Under the pieces are notes generated by a model that searched no databases, had not been told where the DNA came from, and saw only the letters and a list, made by a program, of their open reading frames with translations. DNA of 64,000 nucleotides from Aspergillus flavus (taxonomy: Eukaryota > Ascomycota > Eurotiomycetes > Eurotiales > Aspergillaceae), in NCBI RefSeq assembly GCF_009017415.1, contig NC_092406.1, forward strand, positions 4,092,001 to 4,156,000, written 5' to 3'. Shown here in pieces: positions 11,883 to 22,432 of the stretch; position 1 is the stretch's first letter; every line of letters starts with the position of its first letter. The position numbers were made by a program, and so were the translations under genes.

Positions 11883-11893
11883 CTTTATATATA
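11883..11893 (-). promoter_or_regulatory. TATA box of the microprotein gene
   Basis: TATATATAAAG on the minus strand lies about 190 nt before the first ATG (11691). A TCGTCTTCTCTTGTTTCTTC pyrimidine tract just downstream fits a fungal transcription start zone. Confidence 0.45.
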
Positions 11894-14800
11894 GGCTATG
11901 ATCTTCGTCTGTCTTTTTTATTTTTTTTTTTTATTTTTTAAATTAACCCCAACAACAACCATAATTCCCGATTGACGAAAAAAAAAAATTATTAAAAAAA
12001 AATTGTGAGAAATAAACCCCTGCCGGGAACAGGAGCTGAAGCTCCACAACCGGACAAAGGGGAATGAACTACGTCAGAATTATCTGACCGTCTCTGCACT
12101 AGTTCCGTCTGGTGTGGGCTGGTGTTATCTAGCATGCCCCAATCGGAAATCCTAGGGAAATTTTCTAGAAGCTCCTCTTGTTCCACTCGTTGCCTCGTCT
12201 TCTGGGGACGCAGGGGGAATTGTTGACCCTCCCCCTTATCCCATGTCCCACCGTCGAACAATCAATTCCGGAATTTTATTTTTCTCGAATTTGCCCGTCG
12301 ATTATAGTTATTTTTCTGTTATACATGCAGAGTGCAGTAGTACTGCGTCCTCTTACGGGGCCCCAAAAAGTTAATAAAATAATAATACTAATATTCAAAT
12401 AATCAGAGGGAATCTGAAAGACCCACCACAGTTCTTTTATTTTTTTTTTCTCATTCGTTATGGTATTATTTTGCCCCCCTTGACTCTTTCGAGTTAAAAG
12501 CGAATCGGTTCCTTCCATGGGGTACAGTAGAAAAACCGTATCTTTCATCGTCGACATCATGATTATTCAATATTACGTAAATACAGAGATTACAGCGTAA
12601 TAACCAAGCGTAGTCTACGCATCATTGACATGCCAGACATTGATCTGACAGAATGACTCAAAAGAAAAATAGATAGTCTAGTCTAGAAGAAGGGTCAAAG
12701 CCACTCCTCAACAACTTGTGCCTTGCGCACAGATGATAAGACCTCGTAAACTCCCCTCGTACTTTCATAGGCTCATGGATTCTAGGTTGGAGGCTGACAG
12801 GCACGTGTTGGCGTGTCGATCGATCCTTAGGGAAGAAGAACGAAGTTGATCAGACTGGTACTATGCACTCCGTAGTTTAGTCTCAAGGATGATCCGAATT
12901 CCCAAGGAGGATACGCCAACATGGTCGGTGCTGGTTGCCTGAAACTCTGATCTGTTTGTGATTCATCACCTCACAGACCCGAAGGATGGAGATCCTAGTT
13001 TCAGCCAGACTGCCGGGACCACTACCACCCGCCAGAACCTCAAGCTCCTGATTCTGGCAAGGTTCTTCGACGGAGTAAAAAAAGAAATAAATGATCGCTC
13101 AGCCTGGTACGGGCACCGCTAAGGAAGGAGGTCGTCTATTCCTTGCAGCCTTGGCCGAGGGGCTTGTGTCAGGTTGGGTGTGACAGGTCGTTTCATGCTC
13201 ATACTAGGTGCCATCCGTTGAGATATTATTAGCAAAGAACCAGTATTGCTTGAACCAACTTTCTACTACTTAGTACTTACTACAATCTTGAGGTTGTACT
13301 TACATTATCTGTAATGAAGTTGTACCTTACCGGGATGTTTCAGTTTTCCAGGGGCTGAGCCGCCAACCAGAGAAAAAGTTGGCAAGAAACCGAGTCTTGC
13401 TGATTGGTCGGTTCGTTACAATCCTTGTCTCTCCTTGCAGATGATCATACAGTCATTTGTATTATCATCCAATGATCTGGGCATTATCTGAATATTATCT
13501 TTGACTAACCACTCAAGTCTTAGCATCCCACAAATCCCGCTCTTGGGATTTCGTCGGGCAACGGTCAGCATTTAGTTGTTAATTACTACTTGACTGACTC
13601 CGCGCTCCAGGTTTTGGCCGTTGAGGTTTGACGGGTGACCCGTCAACTTCCCAAGGTTTACTACTCCATACTTAACCCGAATCAAAAGAAAAGGGCAAAA
13701 GGTATAATAAGAGAAATAAAAAGAAAATTACGGTGGATACTAATCTCAGCCGCTGTGGCTGAACATCCCTTGCTGATATCATCCCATCCACACCTCTGCT
13801 GTGGTGGTATCATATTCATTCCCCTGTCCTCTGCATATTGTCTTTTCCTCCTTTTTTTTATTTTTATTTTATTTTTTTGATCTCACCTCTTTCCCTTTCT
13901 TCTGCAATGCAACAACATGCCCTTCAGAACTGGTCCCTGTGAGTGATTTGATTTACATCCCTGCTAGTGGACAGGAACCACTCACAATCAATGGATCCGG
14001 ATTCAAGCAATAATATTCCGGCTGTAACTATGGAGTGCAGTAGTGCGATGAGCGGCGTACGGCGGCGGATCTTCTGCAGATGAAAAGTGGCCGGGGTGTG
14101 GAAAGGGACGGAACGCATGTCACCAACACCGCTGCATCCAACTCATCAAGGATCCGTTCGCCGTCGATCCATCGGTATCTGTCGAACCAATACTTCCACA
14201 ACCCGGTGGTCTTGATTTCCTCAATTCGCCACTGTTCTCTTTCGGAGTACGGAGTACACATCACCTTCTCCGTGTTTCCGTCTTTCTTAGTGTGCAGATG
14301 GTTGGCATTAGTGAGCGATTGACGGGGATGCAGGAACAGATCTCTCCCATTGGATAAGGGATCTTCCGTTGAACCTCTATAGATCTGGAATTAATCCCAG
14401 ACGTGCGTAACAACAGACTGTACCAGATTGATATCCAAACCAAACTATCACATGATCCCTCGTTTCTTCTTACCCCCTCTTTTTTCCTTTCTTTTCTTTT
14501 TTCTTAATTATTTTTCTTTGTGGCTGAAATGCGGACACATGGCCAAAAAAGAAAACTCAAAACGGAAGTGGAGATACAGTGCCGTAAAATGAGATCCCCA
14601 CTATGAAAAAGCGTTCATTCCGCGCCGTTGGACTGTTAGCCTGAAAAACTCCTTGACCGAATCACTCGCAGACACAGACAACTCCCTCATGCGGAGAGAC
14701 TAACGCAGGTCTAAGCCCTCGGTTAAGCTGGCGACATGCACGACCGTCTTAGAGAAATGCGATGAAAGACCGATTAGGCAAAAGTAAGATTACTCCAACA

Positions 14801-16168
14801 CGAGAAAAGGCTATCGATGTGCACATGACTTGATCCAAGCCTGTTAATCCTTGTTTTTATATTCAGTTCCCGTGTACGATCAATTTATTGAACTTGTATC
14901 ACCAACAACCATCAGAATACCTTCAGAAGAACGATATCAGCAAGAACCTCGGCGCAAAGGGAATGCAAAGAAAAAAAATAAAAAATAAAAAATAAGGATC
15001 AACCCCGTATGGGTATTTGCCTCCCGGTAGAACAATTGCAGTCTTTCCAGAAGCCTTTGTTCCATGGTTCACCGCTCATTAGTGAGCTCCATCTTGTCCT
15101 TGGTGAGGGATTCGCGACCTTAGCGCTAACATCGACTCAATGGAACTAATTAAATTAACTAACTGGTTCGGTAGTCCACTACTTGGCGGTGGTGGAGTTC
15201 CTGTCCTCCTCCCAAGAAAGGCAGTCTTGTTTCACTCAACCCGTGGTCCACCACCCATCTCGGGCTCCCAATATAGTAGGTGACTTTTTGCTTCGGGGAT
15301 GCCTAGTACTCCGTTAGGAATCGCGCCAGGAACGAACCGAATTCCTTCACTGTCATGATGTCATGACGTGATTGTCGTCGGCAACTTGATCAATCGTTGA
15401 ACTTTGTTCCCTCCTCGCTCTTATGGAGTATACCCCCAGTCCCGCGGACAATCCGGGATATGACTTCCTAGTGCCACGGAAAACAGGAGGAACGCGGAGA
15501 TAAATCGGGTGGTTGCCTGAATAAGGTTCTGTTCGGTTCGTCCCTTGTCTACGTGCAGGATTCGAACCGCCACCACCAGCACCACCGTCTTCCTATCAAT
15601 AGGGCAGCCAAATGCAAACAATAATCTGACAAGGCTTTAACACCGCTCGATATGCACGGCCGACCATTAGTCGCGGCCGCTGACCTGCAAACGACGACGT
15701 GACTCAGTGACCTAAGCCTCAGGAGGACTCGCCCAGTCTAGCCCCTATCTCGGCGCCGTGGCGGTGCCTCGGTTGGTCCAGAACCGTCGGATGCAGTTTG
15801 ATTTGATAGTGAACCATGTCACAGATAAAGTAAGCAAAACGGATGGGATTCCATAGCTCAGGGTCTATGGCGCGTCCTATAACCTTTCTGATCGCTCTGG
15901 ATTGTTCGACAAGGAGCTTGTTTGAGTCTTAAATGAGGCTAGGATCTTTTGAGGTTCCACTATCATAAAGATCCGTGGTATACTCCATATACGATTCATC
16001 GGGATTGGTTATATCACGATTCTTATAGCGAGTATACGATGTTTCAGGTTTTCATATTCGCCAGAGACACTAGTATAGACACATATAAGCATATCAGCAA
16101 ATGTCTTGGGACAATTTAAATTGAAAACCGAGCCCCAAACATAGACCGACGCTCCCGAAATCAACCAG
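11894..16168. other. Gene-poor AT-rich region, 4.3 kb
   Basis: Many homopolymer runs (A and T runs near 11920-12000, 12430-12450, 13850-13880, 14470-14520, 14970-14990) and only short ORFs are seen. A GGTTCGAATCC string on the minus strand near 15560 does not fold into a tRNA. No gene could be supported. Confidence 0.45.
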
Positions 16169-16380
16169 TATATAAAGTACCTCAAGATACTCGGCCGAAC
16201 CGACCTATACTGCAATCAAATATTAAACCCGACAACATCTCTTGACACACACAAACTAAACCAATTCTCCATGTAAGTCATACATACATACATATGATAC
16301 CGACTACTACCACTTGCATGACATTTACCTAATACCTGCAGCAACCCGGAAGTCTAAATTGATCTTCAACAATTCTGCAG
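16169..16380 (+). pseudogene. Relic A: promoter, leader, intron and signal-peptide start of a lost gene
   Basis: A TATA box (TATATAAAG, 16169-16177) and an A/C-rich leader lead to CCATGTAAGT at 16269-16278. The first ATG is followed at once by TAA, and the same bases form a strong splice donor. An intron-like stretch (16273-16341) ends CTGCAG. The sequence after it, CTAAATTGATCTTC plus AACAATTCTGCAG (16354-16380), resembles the signal-peptide exon of relic B 1.4 kb downstream. No open frame continues. I infer a decayed paralogue whose start codon was split AT|G by the intron. Alternatively this is an unrelated non-coding transcript start with a minimal AUG-UAA upstream ORF. Confidence 0.3.
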
Positions 16381-17689
16381 ATATGTACCACCCTGCATAG
16401 GATATGTGCATGTGGCGTGACCCAGCAACCGGTCCTTCATTTAGGGCTCTGTCTCATGATGTATAATTGCTGTGCGGTATGTTAATGCACTTATGGAACA
16501 ATACAAAAAGAAATCGAATAAAACGGAAATCATGCACTAGATGCATATCATATATAAGCTACGTAGGTACACAGCTGGGCCCATATCCAGTCGCATTGAA
16601 AACACAGAACCCAGAAGTTCAGCTGCTGCAGGTTATCCCTGTTTTGCTCCATGTCCAGGTATGCATATCAGTTATCTTTGATACTGACATACGTTACACA
16701 GCAGAGAGTACGTATATGAGAAAGATTGCGAGGGGAGAGCGCTGCGCATACCATGCAATACATGCATTCGTCTTAGTCACTTTTGCCTGACGCTGGGCTT
16801 GGGAGATGAGTTACACGGCACGGCTGTATATTAAAGGTGACTGATACCATGCGATGGATGCATTCGGCCACGTCGTTTTGTTGCGCTGGATGGGAGACTG
16901 GTTACTTGTGTTGGGCGTTGCTCAACCAAGTTGTATGTAGAGGTCATACGGTGCCTGGTGACATGGCCATTATGTGTTCCCTTTCTGTGGTCATTCGTGT
17001 GAGCTGAGATGATTACTGTGTTACCTCTCTCGTTGTGTTGGAGGTGGCTGGCTGGCATCTTGTCTGGATTATGATTACATTGTTGGTTGGCCGGAGTTGC
17101 TCGGCACCGGTGCTGGAGAGATGCGACGTCTTGTAACCAGAACAACTGCTACGACAAAGAGCTATGTTGGTTTGAAGGTCAGTTTTTGAAAGAATGACAT
17201 GACATCGGTGCCTGGTTTCTTTTGTGGCTATCGCTCACATGATCTGAGGGACGATTCGAGGGTATTCACGTCTTCCCAGTCTATGTTTACCTCTCTCTAC
17301 CTACTCTTATGCTGTTGGGCTGCTAACTCACGGTTCGCACTTCAAGCTAGACTTTTCAGAAGGAGATCAAAGTCTTTTCTAACATTAAATAAAAAGAGTA
17401 TGTAACAATACCAATCCTTCCGTTTCAAATTTCCATTTTCGTTGTCTCCTTTATAACTATCCTCAGCCCTTATGTGTAAAGGGACATTGCTACATGCCAA
17501 ACTCTAGTGACATCAGGGAAAAAGAGACAATGAAAAACGATAAACAATGACGGCGCAGTTTCCTCTTCATCTAATGAGCTGGAACCCAGCTCAAACCCTC
17601 CATACTTAATACTCTTCTCAAGAACTAATACCACCCCCCTTAATTTCTTATACTCTGCTCGAGTCTTTCACATCCTAATATCACTCACC

Positions 17690-18209
17690 ATGTACGTTTC
17701 AGGGTCACATCAATCTGGTGCATCATAAGAGTGACTTTCAGAGACAGCCTTTTGCTTACCTTTCAGAGTCCAATCTAGCTTGACCTTGGTATTGATTAAC
17801 AGTGCTGCTCCTATATTTCCCTCTTCATTTTCAGTCACAATTCCTGCTCAATACCCTAAAGCTGCTGGTGTAAACTTCAACTACAAGGATTTTTCATTTT
17901 TCTGTGGTCAGCTTGATGATTGCATCTTAACCGGCAAAGAAGTCGACTTGCATTACAACATAAATATATATCGGTAAGTCCTAAATAGGCAATTAAACTC
18001 CCATGGAAGGAAACGATTCGTTCCAAACGAGTACTAATCAAAACAGCTTAGGGTCTACAACTAGAACTTCTACAGACCAGTCTAAGAGCAGCATGTTATT
18101 AATTTATCAAGGTCAAATGGGACTTCCTAATAATGAGCATTGTCTAGAAACCAAGTTGTATTATACCATGTTGAATAGACCCTGCAGACTATATGGTGAA
18201 ATGGTATGA
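17690..18209 (+). pseudogene. Relic B: secreted small-protein-like gene lacking a clear start codon
   Basis: Exons 17690-17691 (AT), 17767-17973 and 18047-18209 join through two well-formed introns (GTACGT..TTTCAG; GTAAGT..TACTAATC..ACAG) into a frame of about 123 codons ending TGA. The first codon would be AT|A instead of ATG. After it come a hydrophobic stretch (LTLVLINSAAPIF) like a signal peptide, then FSFFCGQLDDC, NEHC and PCRLYG with five cysteines in all, as in small secreted fungal proteins. The perfect branch point and unbroken frame argue for a recent or current gene; the lost start argues for decay. An alternative start, MYVSG, needs a weak GTCACA donor at 17706. I do not recognise the family. 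Confidence 0.35.
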
Positions 18210-19853
18210 GGATGTGAAATATTCGAGAAATATACATTTAGAGACATTTGCAGACATCGCTGTCTTGAGTGCTGAAGTATCTGCACCTGCAGAACCCAGT
18301 AATGAGCATTGTAGGTCAATATGGGGACCGGTGGGCCTTGGAAAGTGTGTGGTGTATAACCCGAGAGTTCTGGCGATGGGTGTGCTTATGATGGTTTGAG
18401 AGAACTTGCGAATATACATATCGCTAAGAAGATTCGTAGCTTGTTCAAAAGCACGCAGTGCATACAGGAGATCTCGCTGGAGAGGAGAGGTCACTATCGC
18501 ATTGTATATAAAGATGAGCGGAAATGGCTAATCCATGAGCTTGCGATTGATAACGAGGAACACTGAGGGTGAGAGTGGACGTTGGATTCTCTAAGCGCTT
18601 GGATAAATGGGGCCATTCAAAGATATGTTTACCGCGATGTAGCTGTTCTTGATGCAGACTGGTACTGTCGATTCCATATACGGTGTGGAGTGATTGTGCA
18701 GATCCTACTGGTCTGGTGGGTTTTGAAAGGTAGCATTTATATCTAGGGCGAGTCTGAACATTTGAGTATCCTACATGCAATGGTGTTTATAGCGCAGCAC
18801 ATATCCAGCATGCTTAGGATATTGTATATATAAAGCTGAGAAACGAGACAGGGTGCTTTTAAGTCCGAGCGCAAGGAACCTGAACAAAGTTTCAAGGTAA
18901 AGAAGAACCCCATAGGGGTTTTAAATAAACAAATCTATTCAGAAATGCACAGAACCTACATATGACTTCTTGGAAAAAATCGGTATCATGAGACCCGCTC
19001 ATACTAGTGATATTCACTGAAAGGACTATTCTTGTGAACAAGGTATATATATATTGCATATCCCTTATTTACCAAAGAATATATTATGATTTCCAATGCA
19101 CATGTTTTGCTACCACGGTATTTCCCTTGTGGCTGTATGTTGACCTTGACGACTAATTAATCTAACGGGCATGTTCCAAAGCCTGTTAGTAAGTCTCGAG
19201 GACTTTTGTTTGGACTTATCCAAGGCGGCTGCGTAGTTCAAGGGACTGGCCAATCTAAGAGGGAGTCTTTTAAAAGCACCATGTACACGCCATTTCTGCT
19301 TCACATTTTCCTTGCCGTTCTTGCGTGCAAAACTACCCCTCTTCGTGGGTGAGTAATAGCGATGAGTGAGCATTGCATGTCCATCTTCCACAAGACCCAC
19401 AAGATCGACATGTTCTCTGCTGAACTGATGGCGTAGAGAGCAAACAGTCGTTGCTATCAGCCCCAGTTATGGCGTCATACGGGTTGCTCTCAGTTGGTTG
19501 CCGTGCTAAGGAGCAATATTTCCCTGGCTTAATTTCGAGGCGAGTTTGCTCCTGAGAGATTCCTAGCCAACATCGTAGTAACTCGTCTTCATCAGATGTC
19601 TACAGCCTGTCAAATGAAAATGAACGTGGAGTAGCCCTTGGCTTCCAAATTCAACACATGTTCGTTCCATACTGTGATGATTGGTTTTGGCACTGGATTC
19701 GCTATACTTAGCGAATCCTGTGGTTGTTGGAGCTGGGCTGCCGATTTCACTGACGAGGCGAGGGATAGCCAGTGTATGCGGCACAGAGTTTCGAGGCCCA
19801 TCATGGTTGCAGGTATAATAATACCTCCTGTTCGACTGGCGAAGATGTCTAAA
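18210..19853. other. Gene-poor region with TATA-like sequences
   Basis: TATATAAAG-like strings occur near 18500 and 18825 but no gene-sized frame follows. A 13-bp sequence of relic B (TAATGAGCATTGT, 18131-18143) recurs at 18300-18312 inside a 68-codon ORF. ORFs of up to 110 codons show no coding signature I trust. Confidence 0.4.
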
Positions 19854-20685
19854 TCAACTAACATCTTGCTCTTCATCCACATCCCCCTGGGCTTGTGTGG
19901 ACATCCACTCCTCCATTAGAGCCTGGCGCGTGGGCTCCGAAGATCCTGTGTTTGCTCTGACTTTGTCCCCTTTGCGTGTAACAAGTAGGCAGAGCGTCCA
20001 TCCGTAGATGTTGAACCCTTCATAGTTCATCCTGAAGCGCAATTTCTTATCATCTGGTTCCTCATCCTTTCGACGTTTCGAGGCGCGGGAATTAGCTGTG
20101 GTGTCAACTGCTTCATCTGCATCTCGATGACGTTTGCCCTTTTTATCGTTCTCCTCCGCAGTGGCTTGAGGGATATCGCGTAGATCGATATTAGATTCGC
20201 TATCACTCTCAACTAAGATACCAGCATCGGCAACTCCGCTTGAACTTTCCGCAGGTCGGGGTGGATTTTGTGCTCCTTCTTTTCTGCTCGATGCGTTATC
20301 GGGTTCGTCGAACTCCTTGTGTCGCGTGAGGAGTGAGTGGCGTGTTCGGGATTCGCGGAGGAATAACGAAACCTCAAAGTCCTCTACATAAATTGCATGG
20401 TTAGTTATTGGCATATTCTCCGGATTCCGCGGTGGTTCCAGCATCGGGATAGACACCTTCAGCTATCACGTCTTTCACTGGTTTCCCTTTCTTCCGAGCA
20501 AAGAGCCTCTCGTTCTCCTCGCGTAATTTAGGTAGAACTAGCGGGCGAATAGCACCGAATATTCGGGGGAGGACGGGATCCCGGCTGTCGAGGAGCCATC
20601 GCGTGTCTGATGGGTTTTCTAGGTAGATCCGACATTCGAGGATAGTATACTTGCTGATTCTGAGGTATCGACGGATGGGAGCCAT
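19854..20685 (-). CDS. Conserved fungal protein of unknown function
   Basis: Two exons, 20685-20457 and 20383-19854, joined across a 73-nt intron (donor GTGTCT, branch AACTAACC, acceptor TATGTAG) encode 252 residues. The N-terminal 75 residues (MAPIRRYLRISKY, then LDSRDPVLPRI and RPLVLPKLREEN) form a compact conserved-looking domain that continues over the junction into EEDFEVSLFLRESRTRHSLL. The middle (about 105-185) is Ser/Asp/Glu-rich and low in complexity, with a basic KRRK-type nuclear localisation motif. The last part, MNYEGFNIYGWTLCLLVTRK, is hydrophobic-aromatic and again looks conserved. I have a sense of having seen this N-terminus in other ascomycetes as a hypothetical protein, but cannot name a family. 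A nuclear location is an inference from the basic and acidic tracts. Confidence 0.83.
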
Positions 20686-22432
20686 ACTGTGACTCGCAGT
20701 TGAAATTGAGCATATACAAAGAAAAGAGGTGGTAATATATTTGAGTAAAGCTTCAATCAAAGGGTAAAATCATGATGATGGTCAAGGTTTTGGTTGACTG
20801 GTATGACATAACGGTTGACCTCCACATGATCGGAAGGTTTCTGCCAAGCGTTGTTTAATCGGTCGTGAATTTGATAAATATCTACTCAAGGGCTACTACT
20901 ATGTACTAGGTATTGTTCTGAGTAAGTTATTTTATCTGGGTTATACAAAGGTATTTATAATTTTCGGTATACCTAGCCACGCACGTTATGGCTACCTACT
21001 AGGCACTCGCGAAGGTGATTCAACGTCTGGATGTTCTGAATCATCAGGAAAGCCATATCCAGGGTTAGGCTCTCCCAAACCCGCGGTCAATATTAGGTAG
21101 AACAGGAGTGTGTAGCCTCGTGGGTAGGTATCCTTGGTTGACAGGTCTATATCTGGTTTGAGGCTGAACCGACACGGTAAATCAACTGTGAAATCAGCCA
21201 ATTCATCATCCAGAAAAGCGTACTCCGTATTCGGCTGTAGAATGACTTGGTAGGTACGCCCTCGGTATGTACTGATAAATTAGTTCGTCCATTATGTAAG
21301 CCGGCTGCCTTTTCCAACCCCTCCAGGGCCTTTCTACACCGCTTTCCGATTGAATAACGCTGCCCCCACATTCATTTCTCGTATGCATCACCTTTGGAGT
21401 ACTCTATATACGCGTAGATGATGGGCCTGAAGTATTGACAGGAGTACAATGCTAACCTTTGAAGGTCTGTACTCGGTAGTTATACCATTTATGTGAAGAG
21501 TAATGTGGCAAAGCCTATACTATTGTGCCTAAGAGCTAGACCAAGATACGGCGAACCACAGAACCACCAGCAGTTCATAGATTAATCTATGGGTCACGTG
21601 ATACAGTCCCACCAAATATTCAATAGTTCACCAATCAGCTGAGAAGAAAAGGAGGGTCAGCATGTCCACAAGGTCCTCAAAAATCGAAAATGTCTTCCTC
21701 TGGAACAGATCCGCTTGCCTCCAAGGTCCTCGTCCACTGTGACCGCACGCCGACACAAGTGGGACATCGAAATCTCAGCGCCCTTCCACCATGGACACTT
21801 CCTCTGATATTCATCATCCTCCTCCCAGGTGTACAGTACCTTCTAGGACCATCCTCACATCGGTTCCCGGGGAATAACGAACGAGTCATCGTTACGTCGA
21901 AATCCTTCATCATACACTGCGAGAGGTGACATACACTCTTTGAGTCGTCGTGCTAGGCATACATAACTTCCCACGCTACACTCCAAGGTCCTCATCTCGA
22001 CACCTGATCCCTGCCGCTGCCTTGTTTGGTTGGATACAAAAGACACTAAACATACGCCAAAAGTGGAGTGCAAGGACCTTGAGGACATTCAATCACAACG
22101 GTCGACACCTCGTTGCACAACAGGATTTGATATAAGGGGAGCGGGGCAGGAAAACCCATAAATTGGTCCGATATACCAAGAATACCAAGCACCGACATCC
22201 TGCATTCCAAGAAAACCTCCCCTCCCTTGCGAGTGTCTCCGTTCGTTTCCCACGTGGTTTCTATCTTTGCAAATTCCTTATCACCTCAACTTTGAGTTCT
22301 ATTGGGCTATCGTGCCTGCCAGAGAGTTTCTTTTGAGCTATTGCTCTTGGCCCGTGCCGTCGTGCATCGGTTTTTGGAAAGCCATTTGTCAATCTCTCCA
22401 GTCAACCCAACCCTCTCGGGAAGTGGAAAAAT
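20686..22432. other. Divergent intergenic region; zinc transporter promoter on the right
   Basis: There are no supported genes. The left 200 bp serve the unknown-protein gene (-). The right 800 bp carry the repeated CAAGGTCC(T) motifs listed separately and a leader rich in C and T before the ATG at 22433. Confidence 0.55.
21669..22081. promoter_or_regulatory. Four CAAGGTCC(T) motifs, probable zinc-response (ZafA/Zap1-type) sites
   Basis: CAAGGTCCTC occurs at 21669-21678, CAAGGTCCTCG at 21722-21732, CAAGGTCCTCA at 21984-21994, and CAAGGTCCTT inverted at 22072-22081. They lie 764 to 352 bp before the zinc transporter ATG. The core AAGGT is shared with the yeast Zap1 element (ACCTTnAAGGT) and with the CAAGGT core I recall for Aspergillus ZafA. 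Four copies of a nonamer within 420 bp cannot be chance, and the adjacent gene fits. The regulator's identity is inferred. Confidence 0.7.

Noticed and set aside
15540..15640. Minus-strand GGTTCGAATCC resembling a tRNA B box near 15560
   Set aside because: The flanking bases do not pair as a T stem, and no A box or acceptor stem is found at the right distance.
16467..17145. ORFs of about 105 codons on both strands
   Set aside because: Low coding quality, no leader or splice signals, and no recognisable motif.
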